Shown here: one piece after another, positions 18,644 to 27,033 of the stretch | How the letters are laid out: the number at the start of each line of letters is the position of its first letter | Numbering within the stretch: the first letter of the stretch is position 1 | Origin: Chlorobiota bacterium | GTDB taxonomy: Bacteria; Bacteroidota; Ignavibacteria; OLB7 | Reading direction: 5' to 3' | DNA: 64,000 nucleotides | Assembly: GCA_016788565.1 (NCBI GenBank) | Contig: JAEUSP010000050.1 | Span: 1 to 64,000, forward strand | Program-made: the position numbers and the translations under genes | Notes under the pieces: model-generated | Database searches by the model: none | Seen by the model: the letters and a program-made list of their open reading frames with translations, nothing else | What the model was told of the DNA's origin: nothing

Positions 18644-20854
18644 ATGAAACTACTTCTGTTAGCAATCCTGTTTTTTTGCTGTTATCATTGGCACTATGCT
18701 CAGCAACCAACGTTGCTGTGGGGACGTGGCGGTGGTGGTGGATTTAATGCATCAGCAATATCCTATAATAGAGATGGCTCAGAGTTTTATGCAATTTATT
18801 TTATGAGCCGTGCAATATATTGTTATGATAGCCAAACAGGAGTGTTGAAGTCTATTATTCGTGATACTAATATGATTCCAGACTTCTCAAATTGGGGAGA
18901 TTTTTCAGGGGATGGTAGTCGTGTGGCTTACACTACAATCAAAGGGAGTATTGTTTTTCGGGAGATGCCATCAGGTCGGTTACTTCATGAATTTAAGGAT
19001 TCAGCTCGATTTCTAGGATTTCGTGTTCAGTGTTCATATAACGGAAAGTTCATTGCTACAGTTAGCTTCGATTCAATGCTAACGGTATGGGATACCGAGA
19101 AATTGAGGCTACATTATGGTAAGCAGCTACATACAAGGGATGTTCTTGGTATATCTGTCACCTCCGATGGGCGTTATCTAGCAATCGGTAGTGAACAAGC
19201 AACAGCAATTGATATGACGGCTGATACTGTACTCTGGCAGGCTGATTTAAGCATTAATTATCGGGGACCAGGGTCTTTAACAGATTTACAATTTAGCCCA
19301 AATGACAGCACAATTATGATAGGGTATGGCTATGTTAATAGCCACTATCATGTAAGTAGTGGAAAACCATTATGGAAACGCTCAGAAAAATCCCCTGGGT
19401 TCATCACGCCAGCATTTTCAAGCAATGGCAAATATATAACTGGTACCGGAGAGGATAATTCAACGCAGGATGAAAACAAAGATGGGGTGATAGTCTATCA
19501 AGCAAAAGATGGCAGACCAATAGCAGTCTATCATTCAGCTTCATATAGCAATGTTGCAGTAGCATTTTCGCCGAAACAACCACGAATCACCTTAGCTGGC
19601 GATCCATACGCTGATTTATATGAATGGGATTATCAAGCAGATACTTTCGTTCGTGATTATAATGAGTCTAGTGGTGGAGATATTGCTTTCCTCATGGATG
19701 ATACCTCAATGGTTGCTTTTGCTTGGTCACAAGGAACCACTATCTACGGCCCTTCACCAACGTTCAGAAAAACCTTCTATAATAGTTCCCGTTCTACTAG
19801 TGCTGTTAGTCCTTCTGCTGTTAACCCATACGATAGCAGCATTGTGCATGGCGTTTTCGGTTCACGAAAAGGTGCTATTGTGTTTTATGACCTTGATAAC
19901 CTACAAATAGAACAAGTTTCCGGAATTGTGCGCCCAAATAATAGAATCCAATGGGATCGGTTGATCTACGACGTTACTTTCTCCAGCGATGGAACCTACC
20001 TTGCTGCGGCATCCGACAGCACCGTACTCCTCTGCGATGGTCGCGTACGTACCATCATTGCTCCCCTTCCCAGCGATTCCTTGCGGTTTACCTCTGTTGA
20101 TTTCTCCCCCGATAATTCGCTTCTTGCTGCCGCCAGCAACAGCGGCGGATTCGTCAGCCTTTGGAACCCCAACACCCGCCAGCCGCTTCCCCCACTACAT
20201 GCCTTCGATGACTCCGTCCGGGTTGCACGATTCTCGCACGATGGCAAGCTCCTTGCCGCTGCTGGGATTGATAGCACCATCCGCATCTTCAACGTGAGCG
20301 ATTGGAGCCTTCGCCACACCCTTCGCGGCCACACTAACCGGGTGAACGACCTTGCCTTCGCCTACGGAGCCAACCGCCTTGCCTCGGTCAGTTCGGACCA
20401 AACGCTGCGGGTGTGGGATGCCGAAACTGGAGAGCAAGTAGCGGTGAGCAACGCGATCTCGGACTATTTCCACTACGTGGCAATCTCGCGCGATAACCGC
20501 TACATCGGCGTTGGCGGGCGAAGCGGGGTCTATCTCTACAGCGCATCGAACTCGTTGGGGGTGGAACACATCAGGGAGGATCAGAGGATGCTTGCGATGA
20601 CGTTGCGTCCGAACCCAGCAACCGAGCGATGTGAGGTGGAGTTAGGAATGGAGTGGCTTGGATGGGAGCCGCCAACGGTGACGGTGATGGATGTGATGGG
20701 AAGACGGCAGCGGGTTGCAGCAACGGAGGAAATCTCGGCCACACCGGGCGTGCGGTTGACGTTAGATGTGAGCAATCTTCCGGCAGGATACTACGTTGTT
20801 GAGGCTACGGGAAAAGGAAAGCGGAGCGTGGGTGGGATGATGGTGGTGCGGTGA
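18644..20854 (+). CDS. Secreted WD40 beta-propeller protein with T9SS-type tail
   Basis: 736 residues with strong AGGAGG 8 nt upstream. A signal peptide (LLLLAILFFCCYHWHYAQ) is followed by WD40-like repeats through residues ~40-640, clearest at IATVSFDSMLTVWDTEK, LLAAAGIDSTIRIFNVSDW and LASVSSDQTLRVWDAETGE. Residues ~645-736 form a type A T9SS sorting domain (LRPNPATERCEVEL, VTVMDVMGRRQRV, LPAGYYVVEATG, MMVVR). The protein is therefore probably exported across the outer membrane and anchored. Base composition changes sharply near position 19,970: the first ~440 codons are AT-rich like the 17556 gene, while the last ~290 codons are as GC-rich as the rest of the window. This suggests a recombinant gene. 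Confidence 0.85.
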   Translation: MKLLLLAILFFCCYHWHYAQQPTLLWGRGGGGGFNASAISYNRDGSEFYAIYFMSRAIYCYDSQTGVLKSIIRDTNMIPDFSNWGDFSGDGSRVAYTTIKGSIVFREMPSGRLLHEFKDSARFLGFRVQCSYNGKFIATVSFDSMLTVWDTEKLRLHYGKQLHTRDVLGISVTSDGRYLAIGSEQATAIDMTADTVLWQADLSINYRGPGSLTDLQFSPNDSTIMIGYGYVNSHYHVSSGKPLWKRSEKSPGFITPAFSSNGKYITGTGEDNSTQDENKDGVIVYQAKDGRPIAVYHSASYSNVAVAFSPKQPRITLAGDPYADLYEWDYQADTFVRDYNESSGGDIAFLMDDTSMVAFAWSQGTTIYGPSPTFRKTFYNSSRSTSAVSPSAVNPYDSSIVHGVFGSRKGAIVFYDLDNLQIEQVSGIVRPNNRIQWDRLIYDVTFSSDGTYLAAASDSTVLLCDGRVRTIIAPLPSDSLRFTSVDFSPDNSLLAAASNSGGFVSLWNPNTRQPLPPLHAFDDSVRVARFSHDGKLLAAAGIDSTIRIFNVSDWSLRHTLRGHTNRVNDLAFAYGANRLASVSSDQTLRVWDAETGEQVAVSNAISDYFHYVAISRDNRYIGVGGRSGVYLYSASNSLGVEHIREDQRMLAMTLRPNPATERCEVELGMEWLGWEPPTVTVMDVMGRRQRVAATEEISATPGVRLTLDVSNLPAGYYVVEATGKGKRSVGGMMVVR

Positions 20855-20980
20855 TTGGGTGAAGCCACGGAGCAAGCCGCGAAAAAGGAAAACGGCACTG
20901 ACAGTGGTCAGTAGTCATTGGTCATTAGTCATTGGTCGGTTTGCGGCTTTGGCTTTATTTCACTCTTCACATCTCACTCT

Positions 20981-21757
20981 TCACTCTCCACATTGGGGCT
21001 CAGCATGAGCGGAGGGCTGGATTCGTTGATGCTCACTCTTGATTCTACTTCCTATTTCCTGCGTTCCCCCTCTCCCCACAATCCCCACTACCTCCCATAA
21101 ACTCTCTGCATACCTGTCGGCTTGCGGGTGTGGTTTCTGCACAAGGATGCCGGGGATTCCAGCGGCGGCAGCACCTTCGATATCGGCAGTGAAATTGTCG
21201 CCGATCATCCAAACTGGCTCCTCCCTTTCGCACCATTCTAAGGCACACGCAAAGGCGTTAGGATGCGGTTTCTCAAAGCCAGTGGTGGCGGAGTTCACAA
21301 CGTGAGCGAAGTAATGGCGAATGCCAAGATGCTCAAGAATATCCGGTAGTTCTGGGACGTGATTCGACAAGATGAGGTGCCGCCACCCTTGCCCGGCAAG
21401 CTCCTGCAACACAGAAACCGTTTCAGGAAACAGCGACCACCGTTCCAGCCGGGGAAACTCTTGACGAACAAGTGCGGCTGCCGCATCGGCATCGGGGCTG
21501 GGGATGCCAGCATCCCGCAATGCACCGGCAAGGATTGGGTTCATCAGGTCATTCCACCATGCGTCAACGTTGCGGATATGAGTATGTGGAAGATGATGAT
21601 TGTGCCACGGGAATCCGTGCATCAGGTGCGGGCGTAATTCATCCAGCGTCAATGGATGCCCGGGCAATGCCCGGCGCACAGCATCCATCAATGCCGCCCC
21701 CCATTTCCCGTCGCGGAAGCCAAGCGTGTCATCGAAGTCCCAGAGTAGCACAGGCAT
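20981..21757 (-). CDS. HAD-superfamily hydrolase
   Basis: 258 residues. All four HAD motifs are visible: motif I WDFDDT (nucleophile D7, acid/base D9), motif II LILSNH, motif III Lys in FEKPHPNAF, motif IV MIGDNFTADIEGA. A helical cap lies between motifs I and II. Most similar in layout to small-molecule phosphatases of the phosphoglycolate phosphatase/YjjG type; the substrate cannot be inferred. The last ~22 residues (IKSEHQRIQPSAHAEPQ) are the translation of a REP-like hairpin repeat at ~20995-21025, so the natural C-terminus has been extended by repeat insertion. Isolated gene. Confidence 0.85.
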   Translation of the reverse strand: MPVLLWDFDDTLGFRDGKWGAALMDAVRRALPGHPLTLDELRPHLMHGFPWHNHHLPHTHIRNVDAWWNDLMNPILAGALRDAGIPSPDADAAAALVRQEFPRLERWSLFPETVSVLQELAGQGWRHLILSNHVPELPDILEHLGIRHYFAHVVNSATTGFEKPHPNAFACALEWCEREEPVWMIGDNFTADIEGAAAAGIPGILVQKPHPQADRYAESLWEVVGIVGRGGTQEIGSRIKSEHQRIQPSAHAEPQCGE

Positions 21758-21871
21758 ACGAAGAAAATGGAGTAGTAGAAGGGTTCATAGGTGGCGCCAA
21801 TATACTTCGAGCAAATTCGACGGGGATCAGCATAAACGGAGGCTGGGTTCAACGTAGAAGTTGTTGAACAA

Positions 21872-21909
21872 AACAGAACGGCCCGCCAACATTGGCGGGC
21901 CGTTCTGTT
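21872..21909 (-). terminator. Terminator of the haem operon
   Basis: A 17-bp perfect stem (AACAGAACGGCCCGCCA, loop ACAT) lies 15 bp beyond the last stop of the minus-strand haem operon. It is followed on the minus strand by TTTTGTT. The GGCCCGCCA/TGGCGGGCC core is the same as in the terminator at 39914. Confidence 0.85.
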
Positions 21910-21923
21910 GGGCCTCCACGTTA

Positions 21924-22997
21924 TTAGGCTTCCGCTTCCAACCGCGCCACAATCTCCCTCCATCCTTCCAACTCCGGCTTGCCCGGCTTCCGTTCGCCGA
22001 ACATTAGGGCGATGGATTCCCCGGCTTCGTCAAAAACCTCCAGCGAGGTGACAACGCCATCGGTGGTTGGCTTCCGGACAATCCAAGCCGATGCGATTGC
22101 CTCCTGGCGCAAGTGCAAGTTGAACCCTGGGTCCAGCACGTTCACCCACGGCCCCGTCACCACAATCCGCTCCACCGGGCCGGAGTGGATCTGCACCACG
22201 CCGGTGCTGTTGACAAACACCATAATCCCAAGCTGTTCCTCGGCAGCAATCGTTAATGCGCGGTGGACGGCATTCAATGCAACTGGGCGGGCAAGGTCGG
22301 CTTCGGCGTTGCGAAGCGCTTGCAGGCGGCCAACGTTGTACTTGCGGAGCAATCCGAAAAATTGGTGGGTGTCCTCCATGGCACGCCACTCGGTGTACAA
22401 TCCAGCAAAATCAATTTCAGCATCGGGACGGTCGGAAGTGATGGGTTGCTCAGTAACCTCTATCAGCCCCGATTGATCTTCGCTGCGGTGCTGGCTCACA
22501 AGCTCATCATACGCGGCCGCGTTGGAGTCTTCACGCAGATAGACTTTGTGAACTGCTTCGCCATGTTTGTTGAAGAATTGCAGGCTACGGCGCACGCCCC
22601 CCTTCCCTTCTTCGGTGACGGCAAAGCCATATTCCCAGTGGCTGAAGAACACCCGCAGATCAATGTCGCGATCCACCACCAACCCCATCGGCCCGTTGAC
22701 CGAAGCGCTGTGGTAGGTCCCAACTTTTTCGTGGACTGCATGGTTGTTGCGGGTGAGTGCCATCACCTGGCCAAGCGATTCAAATTTCAGCAGAAGCTGG
22801 CCCCAATTTGCTTGCAATCGCTGCACGGTGCCGCCACAGTTTGTGGCCAGCAGTTCGGCTTCGCTGACGTTCAGCTGGTGTGCGGCATCGCGGATGCGAA
22901 GGTTCGGTTGTTGTTGGCGCAGCGCGTCCCACGCGGCGCGAAGTTCGGTCCGGTGTTCAAGCCCGGAATGAATTTCCGGCGTTGCTGTTTCGGTCAT
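21924..22997 (-). CDS. hmuS: Haem utilisation/degradation protein HmuS/HemS-type
   Basis: 357 residues, the usual length of the HemS/HmuS/ChuS family, a cytoplasmic protein that receives haem from the ABC importer and sequesters or degrades it. The two internally similar halves are visible: LLLKFESLGQVMALTRNNHAVHEK with RVFFSHWEYGFAV in the first, and TGVVQIHSGPVERIVVTGPWVNVLDPGFNLHL in the second. It is the last gene of the minus-strand haem operon, 28 bp after the small Cys-containing gene and just before a strong terminator. Whether it degrades haem or only binds it cannot be told from sequence. Confidence 0.88.
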   Translation of the reverse strand: MTETATPEIHSGLEHRTELRAAWDALRQQQPNLRIRDAAHQLNVSEAELLATNCGGTVQRLQANWGQLLLKFESLGQVMALTRNNHAVHEKVGTYHSASVNGPMGLVVDRDIDLRVFFSHWEYGFAVTEEGKGGVRRSLQFFNKHGEAVHKVYLREDSNAAAYDELVSQHRSEDQSGLIEVTEQPITSDRPDAEIDFAGLYTEWRAMEDTHQFFGLLRKYNVGRLQALRNAEADLARPVALNAVHRALTIAAEEQLGIMVFVNSTGVVQIHSGPVERIVVTGPWVNVLDPGFNLHLRQEAIASAWIVRKPTTDGVVTSLEVFDEAGESIALMFGERKPGKPELEGWREIVARLEAEA

Positions 22998-23025
22998 ACT
23001 CTGGTTGTTGATAAAGGTTTGTTGT

Positions 23026-23385
23026 TCAGTTCAGTAAATACTCTGGCCATGCTTCGGGATGGTACAGAAGGGTTTGTGAGCAGCCTTCCTCCATCAGGCT
23101 GTGCAGTTCGGAAACCTCCGTTGGTGTCAGCTTCAGCATTGTTGATGGAGTGCCAACCTGCATCGTCACCACCGTTGGCTCTTCCTTCCCTTCGCGCCCC
23201 CGCCAGTAGAGGTTGATTGAGAGTTGGCGCACCACGTGGCGAAAGGCGAAAAATGCCGCAGGGCTAAATCGAAGTGTCACATCGGGAAGGTGGCAGCGGA
23301 AGGTTCGGCAACAGCCGCACCAACACACTGCCCCCACATTGTTGGCAACTATCAACCGCGAAGTTTGTTCGTGATCGCTTGGCAT
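23026..23385 (-). CDS. Small conserved-looking Cys protein of the haem operon
   Basis: 119 residues from the ATG at 23385, 11 bp after the stop of hmuV. A longer frame to 23661 lies inside hmuV and is rejected. Residues 13-31 contain VGAVCWCGCCRTFRCHL, with Cys spacing suggesting metal or haem binding, followed by a helix (FSPAAFFAFRHVVRQL). The layout (an early C..C pair, then LRFSPAAFFAF) is reminiscent of the small DUF6686-type proteins found in Bacteroidota haem loci, but that assignment is from memory and weak. Position between hmuV and hmuS points to a role in haem or iron handling in the cytoplasm. Confidence 0.65.
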   Translation of the reverse strand: MPSDHEQTSRLIVANNVGAVCWCGCCRTFRCHLPDVTLRFSPAAFFAFRHVVRQLSINLYWRGREGKEEPTVVTMQVGTPSTMLKLTPTEVSELHSLMEEGCSQTLLYHPEAWPEYLLN

Positions 23386-23396
23386 GATGCTGTCCG

Positions 23397-24218
23397 TTAT
23401 TCTACTTCCAAAGGGATGTTGGCCTGGGCAATGCGGTGTTTGCCAAACGCGCCAATCAGCGGGCAGGGAAGCCCAGGGTGGCGGAAAACGCAGGTGGTCA
23501 CTTGGAACACAGCATCCAACACATCGGGAGTGAGTACGCAATCCGGTGTCCCTTCGGCAGCAAGTTTTCCGTGGTGCAGCACGGCAATCCGGTCGGCATA
23601 CTGCGCGGCAAGGTTCAGGTCGTGCAGAATCACCAGCACCCCGGCCCCTTCGGCAGCGCATTGTCGGGCAACGCTCAGCATCCGGTGTTGGTGGGCAAGG
23701 TCCAGACTGCTGGTTGGTTCATCGAACAAGAAGTACCGCTCGCGGTTGCGCGAACGCCACAACTGCGCCAGCACCCGCGCAAGATGAACCCGCTGCCGTT
23801 CGCCGCCGGAAAGTGTGGTGTAGATTCGGTTGGATAGATGCTCAACATCAGCTTCGGCCAATGCTTGGCGCGCAATCTGTTCGGCCTCGGCAACTCCGTT
23901 TGCTCCGCCGGCCTGGCATCCAATGCTCACCACCTCCATCGCCGTGAAAGGCAAGGTCAGCGATGACTCCTGGGGGAGCACTCCAATCACTCTTGCACGT
24001 TCGGCTGGGCTGATTTCCCACATCTCACGTCCGGCAAAGGTGGCCGCGCCGCGGGTTGGGTTCAGCGTGCCGCTTAGGGTTTTCAGCAGGGTTGATTTTC
24101 CGGCTCCGTTCGGGCCAATCAACGCCACAACTTCCCCCCAGTGAATTGAAAGGGAGACTGAGTCCAGCAACCGATTGCCGGAGCGTTCAACCGTGATAGT
24201 TCGGGCTTGCAGTGCCAT
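23397..24218 (-). CDS. hmuV: Haem ABC transporter ATP-binding protein
   Basis: 273 residues with a complete ABC ATPase: Walker A GPNGAGKST, Q-loop in VLPQESSLTL, signature LSGGERQRV, Walker B YFLFDEPTSSLD, H-loop ILHDLNLAAQYAD. The opening IHWGEVVALIGPNG and LSGTLNPTRG match the HmuV/FecE group that drives import of haem or ferric chelates. The upstream permease ends 119 bp before it on the same strand; that spacer has no gene. It pairs with hmuU and hmuT of the same operon. Confidence 0.92.
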   Translation of the reverse strand: MALQARTITVERSGNRLLDSVSLSIHWGEVVALIGPNGAGKSTLLKTLSGTLNPTRGAATFAGREMWEISPAERARVIGVLPQESSLTLPFTAMEVVSIGCQAGGANGVAEAEQIARQALAEADVEHLSNRIYTTLSGGERQRVHLARVLAQLWRSRNRERYFLFDEPTSSLDLAHQHRMLSVARQCAAEGAGVLVILHDLNLAAQYADRIAVLHHGKLAAEGTPDCVLTPDVLDAVFQVTTCVFRHPGLPCPLIGAFGKHRIAQANIPLEVE

Positions 24219-24337
24219 GAATGCTTTGCTGTTTCGGCGAAAATGAATGTGCTATTTCAACTGCGGCGTTGCGTGGGCGCGGGGATGCAATGGCTGTTCG
24301 GCAATCCTGCGCACTCATGCTTCGGCGTTTTTTTTAC

Positions 24338-25435
24338 TCAGGCTATCCGCTGTTCACGGATCAGCAGCCACAAAAAGAATGGCGCGCCAACAATGGCGGT
24401 AATGATGCCGATGGGAAGCTCGGCTGGCGCGACGACCGTGCGCGAAGCAAGGTCGGCAGCAACCAGCAAGACTGCGCCAAGCAGCGTTGAGCAAGGGATC
24501 AAATAGCGATGGTCGGGGCCGATGGTGAGCCGCACAAGGTGGGGCGCAATCAAGGGGATGAAGCCGATCAATCCCGTCATCGAGACCGAGGCACCAACCG
24601 CCAACGCACACAACCCCGTCACCCGCCACTTCAACTGGTTGATGGAAACGCCAAGATGAGCCGCCTCACCTTCCCCCAACGCCAGCATATTTAGCTGGCG
24701 TGCAAAACGGGGAAGCAGAAGCAGGGTGAGTACGATTGGAAGGGCAACAACCGCAAGCGTCCTCCACGTTCCTCCGGCAAGGCTTCCCAAACTCCAGAAG
24801 GTGAGGTTGCGAAGCTGGGCATCGGTGGCAAGGTAGGTGCAAAGGCCAATGGCCGCGCCGGCCAAAGCGTTCACGGCAATCCCCGCCAGCAACATTGTGC
24901 TGACGCTTCGCATCCCGCTGCGTGCCGAGATTCGATAGACCAGCAGCGTTGCGGAAAGCCCGCCAACAAATGCGGCAACCGGAAGGGCGTACATCCCAAA
25001 TTGATCTAGGAACGCAGGGAAGATTGCATGGCCAACAACAATGCAGAGGACAGCCCCCAACGCACAACCACTGCTGACCCCAATCAACCCGGGGTCGGCA
25101 AGCGGATTGCGAAACAGCCCTTGCATGGCGGCCCCAGCCGCGCCAAGCGCGCCACCAACCAGAACCCCCAACAACACCCGTGGCAACCGAACACCCAACA
25201 ACACCCCCGATTGATTTGCGCCGAAACTCACCCCCAAATCAACGCCAATCTGCTGAAGCAGAATGGAGACCACTTGCGCCGGAGAAATCCCCACCGCACC
25301 GATGCCGACCGAGGCCATCACCACGGCAAGCAGCAGCAACAGCAACCCGCCTTGCAACACTCGGGGCGTTGTAAGGCGGCCGTGGATACGCTGGGAATCG
25401 CGGCGGACTGTGGGAAGTGCAATCGAACGGTTCAC
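24338..25435 (-). CDS. hmuU: Haem ABC transporter permease (FecCD family)
   Basis: 365 residues with about ten hydrophobic segments. Hallmarks of the FecCD/BtuC permease family: LPRVLLGVLVGGALGAAGAAMQGLFRNPLADPGLIGVSSG near residues 80-125, and TGLIGFIPLIAPHLVRLTIGPDHRYLIP near 280-305. It forms the inner-membrane channel with HmuV. The start overlaps the end of hmuT by 4 bp (ATGA at 25432-25435), indicating translational coupling. Confidence 0.92.
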   Translation of the reverse strand: MNRSIALPTVRRDSQRIHGRLTTPRVLQGGLLLLLLAVVMASVGIGAVGISPAQVVSILLQQIGVDLGVSFGANQSGVLLGVRLPRVLLGVLVGGALGAAGAAMQGLFRNPLADPGLIGVSSGCALGAVLCIVVGHAIFPAFLDQFGMYALPVAAFVGGLSATLLVYRISARSGMRSVSTMLLAGIAVNALAGAAIGLCTYLATDAQLRNLTFWSLGSLAGGTWRTLAVVALPIVLTLLLLPRFARQLNMLALGEGEAAHLGVSINQLKWRVTGLCALAVGASVSMTGLIGFIPLIAPHLVRLTIGPDHRYLIPCSTLLGAVLLVAADLASRTVVAPAELPIGIITAIVGAPFFLWLLIREQRIA

Positions 25436-26376
25436 AATCGCGCAGCCGTTGGTGATTGCATTGCTTGCGCCGAATCAATTTTGCGGCGCAGCTCCAGAAT
25501 TGCCTGGCCGGAGCGGGGGCCAAAGCCCAACAGAAGCTCATCGTCCATTGCAACAACCCGCCCGGCGCGCCCTGCATCGCTTTGGGCAAGCGCAGGGACC
25601 GACTTCAGCAGCCCTTCTTTCCCGCCGATACTCTGCAGCCCGCTGGTGGTCATCAGCACCACTTGGGGGTTGGCCGCAACGATTGCTTCCGGGGTTAGCG
25701 GTTTGTAGCCATCGTACTCCGTCACCACATTGCGTAAGCCAGATGCGGCAAGCATTGCATCGGCAGCGGTCCCCGTTCCCGATGCTTGCAATGCGCCGGC
25801 ACCGCGAGCGTAGATGAACAAAATTTTCGCTGGCGATCCGGCGGCGGCCAACCGTTGTAGCGAGTCGGCAGCCGTGGCGTAGCGGTCAATGGTGTCGCGC
25901 AGATATTTAGCAGCTTCTTCCAAGCCCAGCACCTTTGCCACCGCATCAATTTTCTGCTTTGCTCCGGCAAGTGAGTGCTCGGATGGAATCACCTCGATCC
26001 GAACGCCCGATGCCCGCAACTGCTCAATCGCGGCTGGCGGCCCGGCTTCTGCCGAAGCAAGGATCAGCGTTGGCTGCAAGGCGATGATGTTTTCGGCAGA
26101 AAGCGTCCGTTGGTAGCCAATTTTTTTCAGCGAGGCCACCGCCGCTGGCCAGGTGCTGCTGATGTCGGTAGCAATCACCTGATCGCCCGCGCCAAGCGCA
26201 TACACCACTTCCGTCACCGGCCCACCAAGCGTGATGATCCGCTCTTTTTTTACTGACGGAACAGCTGAAGAGGCATTCCCCTCTTCAGCTGTTTCTTGTT
26301 TCTGGCAGGCAGCGGCGGCAAGAATCAACGCCACGAACACTGGCCACGTGAAGAAACGATTGTTCGTTCGGGTCAT
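25432..26376 (-). CDS. hmuT: Haem-binding periplasmic lipoprotein
   Basis: 314 residues. The lipoprotein signal ends LILAAAAC (lipid Cys at residue 24), so it is probably membrane-tethered. The fold is a class III solute-binding protein: KERIITLGGPVTEVVYALGAGDQVIATDI near 45-75, then GYQRTLSAENIIALQPTLILA, then TPEAIVAANPQVVLM, matching HmuT/BtuF-type haem receptors. It shares one base with the stop of hmuY and overlaps hmuU. The linker coding region contains a perfect 14-bp hairpin, listed separately. Confidence 0.9.
   Translation of the reverse strand: MTRTNNRFFTWPVFVALILAAAACQKQETAEEGNASSAVPSVKKERIITLGGPVTEVVYALGAGDQVIATDISSTWPAAVASLKKIGYQRTLSAENIIALQPTLILASAEAGPPAAIEQLRASGVRIEVIPSEHSLAGAKQKIDAVAKVLGLEEAAKYLRDTIDRYATAADSLQRLAAAGSPAKILFIYARGAGALQASGTGTAADAMLAASGLRNVVTEYDGYKPLTPEAIVAANPQVVLMTTSGLQSIGGKEGLLKSVPALAQSDAGRAGRVVAMDDELLLGFGPRSGQAILELRRKIDSAQAMQSPTAARL
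26260..26293. other. Perfect 14-bp hairpin inside the hmuT coding region
   Basis: AACAGCTGAAGAGG at 26260-26273 is fully complementary to 26280-26293 with a 6-nt loop. It encodes the low-complexity linker just after the lipidated Cys. There is no T-run, so it is not a classic terminator. Confidence 0.7.
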
Positions 26377-26969
26377 TACTTCAACTTCCTTGATCCATCA
26401 TTTTGGATCACGTACTTGAAGGTGAAGAATCGGGCTGGCTCTTCCGGTTTTGGTGAGGCTGGCGCGCCTTTGTAGTAGCCCAACAGTTGCAGCTTTGCAT
26501 ACTTGCCATCGGCCGTTTTCAGCACAAAAATTTTGCCGGGAACGATGGAGATCAAGTGGTTAGCGGGATTGTAGGAATACCACGTTTTTCCCAGGGCTGC
26601 GTTCGTGGGGGAGTCAACGTTGTAGCCGGTTTCTGGGGCCATGCTCAGCGTGTCGAAATCAACGCCTGTCAGCACTTGCCCGGCGGCCGCGCCCGGGCCA
26701 CTGCTTCCACTGTTCAGAAGGATGGAGGTGCCACGGAAGGCAATATCCCACTTGGTTGTTGCCGAATCTGCCAGGGCCACAATGCTGCTATCGCTAAGGC
26801 GGTAGAAGGTGTAGTGGCCAGTGTTGGCGGTGTCGCCAGGGATATCCTTTGCGGTGGTTGCAACTTGGGTTGGTGTGGGCGTTGGCTCAACAACTGCGTC
26901 GTCGCCGCACGATGCAAGGCCAATGGCACCAGCAAGAAAAGCGGCAGAGAAGAATTGGGTACATGTCAT
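26376..26969 (-). CDS. hmuY: HmuY-family haem-binding lipoprotein
   Basis: 197 residues. The lipobox GLASC places the lipid Cys at 21. The mature part has the HmuY-type core HYTFYRLSDSSIVALADSATTKWDIAFRG, then GKTWYSYNPANHLISIVPGKIFVLKTADGKYAKLQLLGYY, matching the family that captures haem at the cell surface and delivers it to the TonB receptor HmuR. The haem-ligating residues vary between species and I cannot assign them. It sits between the receptor gene (64 bp gap) and hmuT (1-bp overlap), the expected place. Confidence 0.85.
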   Translation of the reverse strand: MTCTQFFSAAFLAGAIGLASCGDDAVVEPTPTPTQVATTAKDIPGDTANTGHYTFYRLSDSSIVALADSATTKWDIAFRGTSILLNSGSSGPGAAAGQVLTGVDFDTLSMAPETGYNVDSPTNAALGKTWYSYNPANHLISIVPGKIFVLKTADGKYAKLQLLGYYKGAPASPKPEEPARFFTFKYVIQNDGSRKLK

Positions 26970-27033
26970 GTGGTATGGGGCCTCTGTTCCCCGTGTTGGT
27001 TAGGATATTGATGTGATTCGTTAGAAGTTTTTG

